Shown: piece by piece, positions 25,129-33,906 of the stretch
How the letters are laid out: each line of letters opens with the position of its first letter
Numbering within the stretch: position 1 is the first letter of the stretch
Assembly (NCBI GenBank): GCA_964592155.1
Contig: CAZQDA010000003.1
Span: 1 to 64,000, forward strand
Origin: Christensenella sp964592155
GTDB taxonomy: Bacteria; Bacillota; Clostridia; Christensenellales; Christensenellaceae
Reading direction: 5' to 3'
Length of the DNA stretch: 64,000 bases
Notes under the pieces: model-generated
Databases searched by the model: none
What the model was told of the DNA's origin: nothing
What the model saw: the letters and a program-made list of their open reading frames with translations, nothing else
Position numbers and translations under genes: made by a program

Positions 25129-25226
25129 CGAAACGTTTTGTTTTATTACAAAATAGTTCTTTACATTTCCTTTTACAGATGGTATTTTTATAGCATATCA
25201 ATAAATCTAAACGTTTAGATTTATTG
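25129..25226 (+). promoter_or_regulatory. Promoter and LacI-type operators of the 25249 regulator gene
   Basis: Promoter TTTACA (25160-25165), 17-base spacer, TATTTT (25183-25188). A perfect 28-bp palindrome centred on ACGT spans 25199-25226 (core AATCTAAACGTTTAGATT), at the transcription start. A second, imperfect site CGAAACGTTTTG lies at 25129-25140, 78 bp upstream centre to centre. The central CG is typical of LacI/GalR operators and suggests autorepression, possibly with looping. Confidence 0.75.
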
Positions 25227-25248
25227 TGATTTGTAAAGCAGGTTTGTT

Positions 25249-26250
25249 ATGACATCCTATACAATCAAAGACGTTGCCAAATTGGCGCAGGTTTCTGTCG
25301 CAACAGCCTCCCTCGTGATCAATGGGAAGCCGGGCGTAAAGCCGGAAACACAGAAGCGGATTTTGGCAGCAGTCAAACAACTGAATTATACGCCCAACGC
25401 AAGCGCGCGCAATCTGATCCGGCAGCGGTCAAATACCCTTGGCCTCGTCGTGAGTGACCTTGTGAATCCTTTTTTTGGAATGCTTGCAAACGAGATTAGC
25501 ACCGCCGCCTCTATGCGCGGGTATCAGCTTTCCATCGGTGTGTCCAATAACAGTATTTCAAAGGAGGCAGACTGCATCGCCCGCTTCACGGAAGAGCGCG
25601 CAGAAGGAATCATCATCACGCCCTCCTATCTGACCGACTACGATTTACAGCACCTTTACCGTCTTCGTTCCGCGGGAATTCCTTTTGTTTTTGCTTCCAC
25701 GCGTTATGCGGGAATCAAGGCGGGCTGTGTGATGTGTGATATCAAAAAAGGCTCCTATCTGCTGACAAAGCATCTGCTTAAGACCGGACATCGAAAAATT
25801 TACCTGATGGGCGGGCCCAAAACAGCTATGTTCTCTTATGAACGCTTTGCGGGATATCAGCAGGCCTATGAAGAGGCCGGTCTTTCCTACAGCGACTCCT
25901 GGCTGATTGAATCCTCTCCTGATTTTGCGGGAGGGTACGCCGCCGCACACAGGCTTCTTAAAGATAAGCCCGACGCAATCACCGCAATCAACGACCTCAC
26001 CGCGATGGGGGTTTTAAAATATTTGAAAGATCAAAAGATTAAAGTGCCGGACGACATTTCCGTCGCCGGATATGACGATCTGATCTACTCCTCGATTTTG
26101 GAAACGCCTCTTTCAACCGTGCGCCAGCCCATTGCGGAAATCGCTGATAAGGCGATAGAGGTGTTATGCGGACAAATCAGCAATCCGGATCAGGAGGAAA
26201 AAGACCATTTTATCGATCCTGTCTTAAAGCTGAGGGACAGCACAAGATAA
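25249..26250 (+). CDS. LacI-family transcriptional regulator
   Basis: A 333-residue regulator with an N-terminal LacI helix-turn-helix (TIKDVAKLAQVSVATASLVI, residues 3-22), hinge helix (about 45-58, NASARNLIRQRS) and a periplasmic-binding-protein-like effector domain (60-330). Note SLVI in place of the common SRVI after the recognition helix. The promoter carries a perfect 28-bp palindrome, so it likely represses itself and the uroporphyrinogen-decarboxylase-like gene that starts 13 bases after its stop. The effector is unknown; linkage to a methyltransferase-like protein rather than a sugar enzyme is unusual. Confidence 0.88.
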   Translation: MTSYTIKDVAKLAQVSVATASLVINGKPGVKPETQKRILAAVKQLNYTPNASARNLIRQRSNTLGLVVSDLVNPFFGMLANEISTAASMRGYQLSIGVSNNSISKEADCIARFTEERAEGIIITPSYLTDYDLQHLYRLRSAGIPFVFASTRYAGIKAGCVMCDIKKGSYLLTKHLLKTGHRKIYLMGGPKTAMFSYERFAGYQQAYEEAGLSYSDSWLIESSPDFAGGYAAAHRLLKDKPDAITAINDLTAMGVLKYLKDQKIKVPDDISVAGYDDLIYSSILETPLSTVRQPIAEIADKAIEVLCGQISNPDQEEKDHFIDPVLKLRDSTR

Positions 26251-26262
26251 CCGGAGGATTTT

Positions 26263-27342
26263 ATGGAACACAAAGAACGTTTTGCCCGGGCGCTGCGGCT
26301 TGAAACGCTCGACCGCATGCCGCATTCCGAACAGATGATTCACGATTCGCTCGTTGCCAAAATCACGCGGCAGTCTTTGCCGGATGATGATGGAAATGCG
26401 CTGTTTAAGTGGATGAATATGCCCATGACGGATGAGAACTTCTCGCGCCATGTCGCGGCGAGAAAATTCATGGATTTTGACCATGTGCAGGTTTTCCCAA
26501 TGGAGCCTTTTTGCGATTGCGGAACCTCGGCACACGGAAACCGTCTTGTGCGCGACGTTTGGGGCGCCACCCTCGAGCTGACGGACGAGTCCACAATCAT
26601 CATCCAAAAGCCGATTGAGGATGTGCGGCAAGCTCCTTCTTATGAGTTTCCGGCAATCGAGGCGTTTGGCTTTGAAAACATACGCCGCTGGGTGGAGGAA
26701 GACAGCTTTTTTGTCGCTCCGCAGGTGGATACCGGCTATTTCAAAATTCACCAGCTTGTGGGCTTTGAGGAATATATGGAGGGAATTTATACGTATCCTA
26801 ATCAAATCCACGCCCTGATGAAAAAGTTTGTGGATTTTCAAATCGCGCTGATCGATAAACTGATTGACATGGGCGCGGATGGCATCTGGCTTTCTGATGA
26901 CCACGCGTATAACAGCGGCCCTTTTATTGCGCCGCATATGCTGGAAGAGTTTGACTTTTCCTATATGAAGCAAGTCGTAAACCACATCCACAGCCGGAGG
27001 CGTCCCGTGGTGCTGCACAGCTGCGGAAACTTAAACCAGACAATCGAGCTGCTGATCGCAACAGGAGTAGACGGGCTTCATGCAATTCAGCCTTCCGCTC
27101 ACAATGATATTTACGCCTATAAGAAAAAATACGGGGACAAACTTTGCCTCATTGGAAATCTGGATATCAATTATCTGCTTCCGGAAGGCTCGCCTGCACA
27201 AATCAGGGCAAAGGTGGAAGAAATGGCGCAGAATCTGTTTTATGACAAAAAAGGCTTTGTCTTATCCACCTGCAACCTTTTGAATCTTGACGTTCCTGTT
27301 GAGAATGCGATTACCATGCATCTCACAGCGTCGGCTTTTTGA
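26263..27342 (+). CDS. Uroporphyrinogen decarboxylase-family protein (methyltransferase-like)
   Basis: A 359-residue TIM-barrel protein of the URO-D family. The subgroup in anaerobes mostly comprises corrinoid/cobalamin methyltransferases (MtaA/CmuA-like) rather than heme enzymes. It has the zinc-type motif HSCGN (about 251-255) and STCNLL with Cys near 340, as in methylcobamide methyltransferases; no hem genes are nearby. GGAGG lies just before the ATG at 26263. It is co-transcribed with the LacI regulator and ends before a strong terminator. Substrate unknown; demethylation of a small methylated compound is a fair guess. Confidence 0.8.
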   Translation: MEHKERFARALRLETLDRMPHSEQMIHDSLVAKITRQSLPDDDGNALFKWMNMPMTDENFSRHVAARKFMDFDHVQVFPMEPFCDCGTSAHGNRLVRDVWGATLELTDESTIIIQKPIEDVRQAPSYEFPAIEAFGFENIRRWVEEDSFFVAPQVDTGYFKIHQLVGFEEYMEGIYTYPNQIHALMKKFVDFQIALIDKLIDMGADGIWLSDDHAYNSGPFIAPHMLEEFDFSYMKQVVNHIHSRRRPVVLHSCGNLNQTIELLIATGVDGLHAIQPSAHNDIYAYKKKYGDKLCLIGNLDINYLLPEGSPAQIRAKVEEMAQNLFYDKKGFVLSTCNLLNLDVPVENAITMHLTASAF

Positions 27343-27460
27343 AGCGGTTTAACGGCACAAACGATAAGTGAAACCGTCCGCATAAACTAATTGGTGTCAC
27401 AGGCTTACAGTTCGCCTTGTGACAAATTACAATCATTTCGCAATGCAGAACATTCCCATA

Positions 27461-27504
27461 AAAAAGAAAGAGCGCCCTTGTTACTTCCGGCGCTCTTTCT
27501 TTTT
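27461..27504. terminator. Bidirectional terminator between convergent transcripts
   Basis: Stem AAAAAGAAAGAGCGCC pairs with GGCGCTCTTTCTTTTT over a 12-base loop. It serves the URO-D-like gene (plus) and the hybrid kinase (minus), whose stop codon lies inside it. Confidence 0.9.
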
Positions 27505-30500
27505 ATCTTTTTCCATAAAACGCCTGCGCAAGCGCTCCGAATAAAATGTCTCCGTCAATCGGCTTTGTCAGATAATCATTCATGCCAATCTGTCTGGCGT
27601 ACTCGATTTCCTCCTGAAACGCATTTGCTGTCATTGCAAGGATGGGAATCTTTTGCGCACCCTCTTTTTTCATGGCGCGAATTTTTTGCGTTGCTTCCAG
27701 TCCATCCATTTCAGGCATCCGTATATCCATCAAAATTGCCTGATAATATCCGTCCGGAGCCGCCATAAAGCATTCCACCGCTTTTTTCCCATTTTCCACA
27801 TGCTCCACTTTCAGGCCTTTTGTCTCGAGCAGTTCCCGTGCGATTTCCAGATTGATCTCATTATCCTCCACCAGCAAAATGCGCTCCTGTTTAAACTGAA
27901 TTTCCTTTTCTGCCGGCACATGGTTCTGTTTTATGCGCCTATGCGCCTTACTCGAGCTGCCTGACAATTCACTTGTCCGCTCCAGCGGTAATACCACAGT
28001 AAAACAGCTTCCCTTGCCTACCGTGCTCTTCACCGAAATGCTCCCTTGCATCAAGCGCACCAGATTCTGTGTAATGGAAAGCCCCAACCCTGTCCCTTCA
28101 AAAACTCGTCCGCCCATCGCGTGTTCCTGCTCAAACGGATCAAAAAGCCTGTCCAAAAATTCTTTGGACATTCCGATGCCATTATCCTCTATCGTAAACC
28201 TCAGCTTCGAACTTCCCTCATGTTCTTCGGCAACCGCAATATCAAGCGCAATCTTTCCCTGCTGTCCGGTATATTTCAGCGCATTGCTCAAAAGGTTCAT
28301 CAACACCTGATTCAGCCTCAATACATCGCCGATGTATTCCTCTTCCACAGCATCGTCCACAGAAACGTCCAGTTTTTGCTCCTTGTAGTACGCTTGCGCG
28401 TACACAACCCCTGTAATATCTTTGACCAGCGCCCTAAGGTCAAACCGTTCTTTGATCATATCCATCTTTCCGCTTTCGATCTTTGACATATCCAGAATAT
28501 CATTGATCAGGGAGAGTAAAAATTTCGCGGAAACATCAATCTGCTTTAAACATCCTTCCACTTTTTTCGTGTCCGCTGTGCTTTCCGCCGCAATTCCCGC
28601 CATTCCGATAATCGCATTCATGGGCGTCCTGATGTCGTGCGACATCCTCGAAAGAAAATCTGTCTTGGCATGGTTTGCCTGCCTTGCAAGCTCCAGAGCG
28701 TCCTGCAACGCCGTCCGCTTGCTCTCCTCCTCTGTTTTCGCGTCTTCGAGGTCTTTTAAATAAAGCATTACACGAAACCTGTCCGCGTCATACATTACAC
28801 ACTGCGCCTGCATGGAATACCATCGATAGCTTCCGTTCGGCATAAGCCTTGGCGCTTCCAGATAAACTTCGCGCTGCCCCCTCTGAAATGCGCTAAAGAG
28901 CGCCGACGAGCGAAATAATCTCCTGTATTCCGCCTTATAATCCGGATGAATAATTTCCTGTTCCATCTTTTCAAAATGCTGATCCAGCGTAAATGCCGCC
29001 GGAACACATTCTAGTCCCTCGCCGTCATTTTGGTTTTGCCAGATAAACATTTCTCCTGTCGTAAGGTCTCCTTCATAAATCGTATCATATAAGCTGTTCG
29101 CAGCCGATGCAAACCTGCGATTCGCGTTTTCCCGCTCTTCCTTTGCCATATGCAGCTCATGGATATCACGGGAAATAAGAATCGCTTTTTGATCGTCACT
29201 AACCATATTCTCGATTGAAACCGCCGTAATCTCCACCCAGCGATACCCCTCCGGCGTGAAAACGCGTAACTCTCTGCGGATTTTTTTCTCCCCCTTCGCA
29301 AACCGCTTGCGGAGCGCGTCCAGTGAAAACGCAGCCCAAAAAGCGTCTCTGTCCGCCGGATAAAGAACGGCCTCGCTGTATTTCTCACTGTCCTGTTCAT
29401 AAACTCCCTGTTCGCGTCCGCCGTCCCATGGCTTATGGGATCGATGCCATACATAAGTACCCTTAGTTATGTTGAGTGTCACGGAATCTTCAAACAATGC
29501 CGTAACCCCTGCCGTAAACTCCTGACGCTCCTGCTCCATCCATTTCCGGTCGTCAATTGTGGAAACCATGATCATTGCCATAATATCCCCAAAGGAGTTG
29601 TCCTCCATCCTAACCGCACTCGTTAAAGTCCAGTGATATTCGCCATCTTTTCCCAGCCGTCTGCATTCCGCATAGCTGTAATTTTCACCTTTTGCAAAAA
29701 CTTCCAAAAGCGCATTTTTGTTCATCTTCTGATAAAATCCCTGCCTGTCCGCAGGATGAATCCGCGGCAAGACAACGCTCTCAAACTCCATATCTCGCGG
29801 GTCTTTCCTATCGTCATAGGTTCCACGGCTTTTGATAAACTCAAATTTATTTTTGCTGAGGTTCAAATAAATTACCTTGTCATATATGCGGTCAATTGCA
29901 ACCTCCAGCGTCTGGTTTACAATTTTTTCCTTGAGCTTTGCGTCCTGAAACGCTTGCATATCCCGCGCGGCGGCAAGCAGCGTATTTTTGTCACGATCAA
30001 AATAAGAAAAAGTCATGCTTTTCCAGTGTATGCTGCCGTCCATCTCGAGAACCCTGTAAAAAATATTGTGCTCATGATTGTTTTGGTTAAGATGCCCCAG
30101 TATATTTTCAATACGGAACTCCCGCTCTGCCATTTCCTGGTCTTCTTTATAGACGCTCCCACCGATAAACGCCCCGCATTCGCGCTCATAATTTCCATCC
30201 GCCGGCGCGCGGGAAAAAGGCCCGTCCTCCGGCAAATAGGCGCAGTGATAATTTCCTGTCTTCAGATCGATCGCCGCGAGAAGCTGATAATCCTTATTGC
30301 ACACAAAATTACATATCCTCTGTAAATATGCGTTTTTATCTTCATTTTCCTTGATTTGATTAATATCTCTCAGCGTTCCAATAATGCGCACAACCTTGCC
30401 GCCTTCACGGATCGCGTCTCCCTGAAAAACAAACCACGCATATTCATTGGTTGTCGGCCTGCGCAGTCGGATTTCCATGCGCCGGATATTTCCGGCCATA

Positions 30501-32194
30501 ATTTCTCGTACCGCGTCAAGGTCCTCCGGATAAATAATGTCAAGCGTTTCGATTGTCTTAAGATAGTCCACAATCACCCGCTTTTCAGTTCTCACACTCT
30601 CATCAGAATCATTCTGATTCTCATAGGAGTAAAACACATCTGTTTCCAGAACATATTCGAATAATACATCCGCAGATGTTTCAAATGCCACGCGGTATTT
30701 CGCCTGCTCCTTTTCAAGCTCGGCCTGTACGCGCTTTTGTTCTGTTATATTGAGTACCACCATAAGATAGACCGGTATGTTTCCCTGCCGTCCGACTTTC
30801 TTGCCCTCCATATGAACCCACAAAAGATCGCCACTTTTATTCCGGATGCGGTATTCCACAGAAATGGGTTTTCCTTCCTCCACCTGCCTGCGAATCGTCC
30901 GTTCCGTTTTTAACCTGTCCTCCTTTTCCACATGGGAAAGATATCCTTTCCCAAAATCATTTTCTCCCATTTCAAGCATTTCATAAAACGTCTTATTCGC
31001 TTCCTCCAGCGAAAAACAATCGTCAAGAAGTATCTTAACAATTCCTCCTGGCAGGCTGTTGTATGTGGCTTCCCGCTCCCGCTCGAGCTGCTTTTGGGCA
31101 GTCACATCCATTAGGGTTCCAAAATAAACCGGCCATCCGTCCTGCTCGCCAATGCAGGCAGCCTGCATCTGCATCCATAGGTCTTTCCCATTCCTTTTAT
31201 ATGGAAAATCCAAAAAAGCCGTCTCTCTTTTTTTTGCGGCCTCACAAACTTTTCGTATATATTTTTTCGCCCATTTGGGCGCAGCCTCAAATACATTTCC
31301 ATCATGCTCTTCTGGCACAGTTCCAAAATATTCAAAATACTTTTCGCTCGCTTCCAGCAGGTAAACCGCATCATCCGTAATTAAAAATCGTCCTGTGATT
31401 CCTCCCGCGCTTTCACATGCGAAATTAAACGCATTTTTGCTTTGCTCCTCCATGCGTTTTTGCGCGTCAATATTTTTTGCCAGAGTAATCTCTAAAACAT
31501 CATCATCGTAAGGGTTGTCTATGCGGATCACATGGCTGCTCGTCCAGTGGTATAAGCCGTCCTCCTCCATTTGCCTGTGCTCCATATAAATTTCTGTCTT
31601 TCCCGCTTCAAAAGCCTTCCGCATCCCCTCGCGGCTGAATTTTTCCTCAAACTCTTTTTGAAAATCAGGATGAATACTCGAAATGCCCAGTGCCAGTAAA
31701 TCATCAAAATTCCCTGACGGCGGAAAAATCCTCGTTCCATACCGTTCGTATTCAATCAGCGAATAATTATTCTGCGTTAAATTCACAGATATAACCATCG
31801 GATACATTTGAGCCGCAACCGCCGCAAGCTTGCGCCTTTCAAGATCTAGCTCCATCTCTTTTTCCGTCCGGACAAACGGCTCCACAGCAATCAAATAGGC
31901 TGGGATTTTATCCTCCCACGCCATTTTGGTTGCCGTAATGCTGACCGCGCCGCCTGACGGGGTGCGATCATTGATGGTCGTATGGCTTTCCGCTTCGCCA
32001 ATTTCGGTCAAAGGACAATTGCCGCACATCCCTTTCCATAATTCATGGCAAACCGCTCCAACCTCGGCCCTGGGCTCCACCTGCTTTACTCTGTCGTTAT
32101 AATATAAAATTCGATGATCATCCTGCCTGATCACATAAATAGCCGTACCCGACAAATGATTTAAAATTGTTTTTAGAGAGTTTTCGTTGTCCAT
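27503..32194 (-). CDS. Hybrid histidine kinase with about nine PAS domains and a receiver
   Basis: A 1563-residue protein with no membrane segment. By eye, about nine PAS-type modules run from 1 to about 1145. Four of them share a pattern (a hydrophobic-DL-N/T start, an IHP-D loop, then EXR--DG-YXW). The kinase core follows: HisKA SHDIRTPMNAIIG (His near 1185), HATPase NLLSNALKYT and DNGIGMS, then a receiver (LMDIRMPEMDG, Asp near 1488; Lys in LTKPI). PAS1 has three Cys (CHELWKGMCGNC). It is alone on its transcript with no partner regulator. It probably senses a cytoplasmic or diffusible signal and passes phosphate to an unlinked HPt or regulator. Confidence 0.9.
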   Translation of the reverse strand: MDNENSLKTILNHLSGTAIYVIRQDDHRILYYNDRVKQVEPRAEVGAVCHELWKGMCGNCPLTEIGEAESHTTINDRTPSGGAVSITATKMAWEDKIPAYLIAVEPFVRTEKEMELDLERRKLAAVAAQMYPMVISVNLTQNNYSLIEYERYGTRIFPPSGNFDDLLALGISSIHPDFQKEFEEKFSREGMRKAFEAGKTEIYMEHRQMEEDGLYHWTSSHVIRIDNPYDDDVLEITLAKNIDAQKRMEEQSKNAFNFACESAGGITGRFLITDDAVYLLEASEKYFEYFGTVPEEHDGNVFEAAPKWAKKYIRKVCEAAKKRETAFLDFPYKRNGKDLWMQMQAACIGEQDGWPVYFGTLMDVTAQKQLEREREATYNSLPGGIVKILLDDCFSLEEANKTFYEMLEMGENDFGKGYLSHVEKEDRLKTERTIRRQVEEGKPISVEYRIRNKSGDLLWVHMEGKKVGRQGNIPVYLMVVLNITEQKRVQAELEKEQAKYRVAFETSADVLFEYVLETDVFYSYENQNDSDESVRTEKRVIVDYLKTIETLDIIYPEDLDAVREIMAGNIRRMEIRLRRPTTNEYAWFVFQGDAIREGGKVVRIIGTLRDINQIKENEDKNAYLQRICNFVCNKDYQLLAAIDLKTGNYHCAYLPEDGPFSRAPADGNYERECGAFIGGSVYKEDQEMAEREFRIENILGHLNQNNHEHNIFYRVLEMDGSIHWKSMTFSYFDRDKNTLLAAARDMQAFQDAKLKEKIVNQTLEVAIDRIYDKVIYLNLSKNKFEFIKSRGTYDDRKDPRDMEFESVVLPRIHPADRQGFYQKMNKNALLEVFAKGENYSYAECRRLGKDGEYHWTLTSAVRMEDNSFGDIMAMIMVSTIDDRKWMEQERQEFTAGVTALFEDSVTLNITKGTYVWHRSHKPWDGGREQGVYEQDSEKYSEAVLYPADRDAFWAAFSLDALRKRFAKGEKKIRRELRVFTPEGYRWVEITAVSIENMVSDDQKAILISRDIHELHMAKEERENANRRFASAANSLYDTIYEGDLTTGEMFIWQNQNDGEGLECVPAAFTLDQHFEKMEQEIIHPDYKAEYRRLFRSSALFSAFQRGQREVYLEAPRLMPNGSYRWYSMQAQCVMYDADRFRVMLYLKDLEDAKTEEESKRTALQDALELARQANHAKTDFLSRMSHDIRTPMNAIIGMAGIAAESTADTKKVEGCLKQIDVSAKFLLSLINDILDMSKIESGKMDMIKERFDLRALVKDITGVVYAQAYYKEQKLDVSVDDAVEEEYIGDVLRLNQVLMNLLSNALKYTGQQGKIALDIAVAEEHEGSSKLRFTIEDNGIGMSKEFLDRLFDPFEQEHAMGGRVFEGTGLGLSITQNLVRLMQGSISVKSTVGKGSCFTVVLPLERTSELSGSSSKAHRRIKQNHVPAEKEIQFKQERILLVEDNEINLEIARELLETKGLKVEHVENGKKAVECFMAAPDGYYQAILMDIRMPEMDGLEATQKIRAMKKEGAQKIPILAMTANAFQEEIEYARQIGMNDYLTKPIDGDILFGALAQAFYGKR

Positions 32195-32429
32195 TCCACG
32201 CTTCCCCCAACGTTGCCTAAACGCAAAATCCGCTTTTCGAATAAAAATGCCAAATTAATTTGTTTTCTGCGTATAGATTTGTCTCACGGCATAATTCATC
32301 AAATTTCATTGCATTCCATTCCGGTTGAGTATTGTTTCATATTATTATAATCACAAACGGATAGAAAATATCCACAAATTTTAAATATGATGTTTTTCAA
32401 CGAAAATTATCGTTTCGTTGCGCCATAAA

Positions 32430-32472
32430 AGCCCCCCGCACACGCAATGCGTGTGTGCAGGGCTAATTTTTT
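32430..32472 (+). terminator. Strong hairpin with T run
   Basis: AGCCC plus GCACACGC pairs with GCGTGTGTGC plus GGGCT over a three-base loop. On the plus strand it is followed by TAATTTTTT. No plus-strand gene precedes it within the window's non-coding stretch. Confidence 0.6.
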
Positions 32473-32634
32473 GATTGTTTCACATATGCGTCCCTGTTTT
32501 TAATGTTATCCCATACAACCTGGGTTTATTATTAATGCATAATAACTCATGTGCCATACAAATCATCTGCTCTGCAGAGCTCTCGGAATCTGTATGCACG
32601 TGTATGTGAAGGTTCTATCAGCGGGCCATGAGTT

Positions 32635-32660
32635 AAAAGGGCGGTAACTCCGCCCTTTTT
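32635..32660. terminator. Bidirectional terminator near the gap
   Basis: AAAAGGGCGG pairs with CCGCCCTTTTT over a 5-base loop. On the minus strand it would stop transcription from the MBL hydrolase gene, whose stop is at 32792, across the gap. Confidence 0.8.
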
Positions 32661-32666
32661 GGGTTG

Positions 32667-32766
32667 NNNNNNNNNNNNNNNNNNNNNNNNNNNNNNNNNN
32701 NNNNNNNNNNNNNNNNNNNNNNNNNNNNNNNNNNNNNNNNNNNNNNNNNNNNNNNNNNNNNNNNNN
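32667..32766. other. Scaffold gap (100 N)
   Basis: There are exactly 100 N, flanked by GGGTTG and GGTTGG (5 shared bases). True length unknown. Confidence 0.95.
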
Positions 32767-32791
32767 GGTTGGCGCTTTACGCTCGTAATCG

Positions 32792-33604
32792 CTAAAATTC
32801 CATAACAATACCCACGCGCAATTGGTCAACTCTTTCTCCCAGTTCTTCTTTGAGGATTGCGAATGGCTTTGCACCCGTGCAATGCCCTGTATATATTTTT
32901 TCAACGCCCGTCGTTTTGAGCCGTTTTGCAAGCGCTCTGACCTTCGCCTCCGGTTGATTATATATATGAAAGCCACCTACAAACGCTTTCATTTTTTTCT
33001 TTGGAAAGGTCTGCTCTATTTCACCAATGATGCCATCCACTCCGGCATGGGAGCAACTGTTAAAAACAACAAGTCCTTCCCCTGTATCAAAGACAAGGCT
33101 TTGTTCGTGAGCAAACTGATCCGGCGTCCATTTGCCTTGTTGCTTCACATACATATTGTTTTTCCTGCCTATTTCCGAAAGCCCTGATATTTTATGGGGT
33201 ATCAAATAAATGCCCTCCGCCAGCCTATAATCTCCGTCGACACGAACAAACCGGTCACGATACTCGAATAGGATATTCCTTGGCAGACCAATATATTTGC
33301 GGATGAACCATTTTTTAAAGTAGCAATTTTCTTTGGCGTCAGCACGAAGGTAAAACTTCGCTTTTTGATTCGCGGCAAAAAATGCCCTCAGTCCGTCAGC
33401 ATGGTCGTAGTGCGCGTGAGACAATACCCCAAAATCAACGTTCGCTATATCGATGCTGAGCTTTTCCGCGTTTTCCAGAAATAGCGCCGAGGCTCCCGCG
33501 TCAAGTAAAATGCGATTCGAACCACTTTGAATAAAAATACTAAGCCCCCATTCGCCATGTAAATTTTCATTTGCAATATTGTCCGCCAAAACAGTTGCCC
33601 TCAT
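32792..33604 (-). CDS. MBL-fold metallohydrolase
   Basis: A 270-residue metallo-beta-lactamase-fold protein. The metal site motif HAHYDHADG lies near residue 63, with later His in SCSHAG (about 186) and a C-terminal GHCTG near 240. The fold and length match the subgroup related to 7,8-dihydropterin-6-methyl-4-(aminobenzene)-phosphate synthase and similar hydrolases of phosphodiesters or pterins. The start at ATG 33604 follows an AGGAGG site. It is transcribed alone. Physiological substrate unknown; it is not a resistance beta-lactamase by motif context. Confidence 0.85.
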   Translation of the reverse strand: MRATVLADNIANENLHGEWGLSIFIQSGSNRILLDAGASALFLENAEKLSIDIANVDFGVLSHAHYDHADGLRAFFAANQKAKFYLRADAKENCYFKKWFIRKYIGLPRNILFEYRDRFVRVDGDYRLAEGIYLIPHKISGLSEIGRKNNMYVKQQGKWTPDQFAHEQSLVFDTGEGLVVFNSCSHAGVDGIIGEIEQTFPKKKMKAFVGGFHIYNQPEAKVRALAKRLKTTGVEKIYTGHCTGAKPFAILKEELGERVDQLRVGIVMEF

Positions 33605-33842
33605 CTTTGCCTCCTCACTAACGTGCGTTTTTCATTATAGTATCATATTGCGCCCAATTGAGCACAGCTCCATTGCATTTCTTCAGGCTTTACTTCCAGA
33701 CCGTATTTTTACTATATCACTTCTTTGTATATTGCGAAATACGATATAAGGACTTGTTTTCATCCAGCGCCTTAACGACACTGACTTTTCACTTGTTTGC
33801 CACCCTTAACACGACCGTTCCACATGTTCAGTGGACTAAAGT

Positions 33843-33896
33843 CCCTTACACGAATAAAGAGCGAAGGCCTGCCTTCGCTCTTTATTCGTGTAAGGG
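33843..33896. repeat. Perfect 26-bp inverted repeat (hairpin) after rarA
   Basis: The left arm 33843-33868 (begins CCCTTACACGAATAAAGAGC) and right arm 33871-33896 are exactly complementary over 26 bases with only CT between. On the plus strand five T follow; on the minus strand there is no T run. It starts 11 bases beyond the rarA stop. The arm is far longer than a normal terminator stem. The rest of 33605-33842 shows no gene. Confidence 0.85.
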
Positions 33897-33906
33897 TTTT
33901 TACGCC

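Larger units (their letters stand above)
32195..32791. other. Intergenic stretch with two hairpins and a gap
   Basis: No gene is supported between the kinase start and the MBL hydrolase stop. Two strong hairpins (32430-32472 and 32635-32660) and a 100-N gap lie here. The presence of the first hairpin without a plus-strand gene before it suggests a small transcript or decayed DNA. Confidence 0.6.

Noticed and set aside
24946..25190. c-di-AMP (ydaO-type) riboswitch before the kdp operon
   Set aside because: Common in Firmicutes, but the leader is too short and lacks the conserved boxes that I could recognise.
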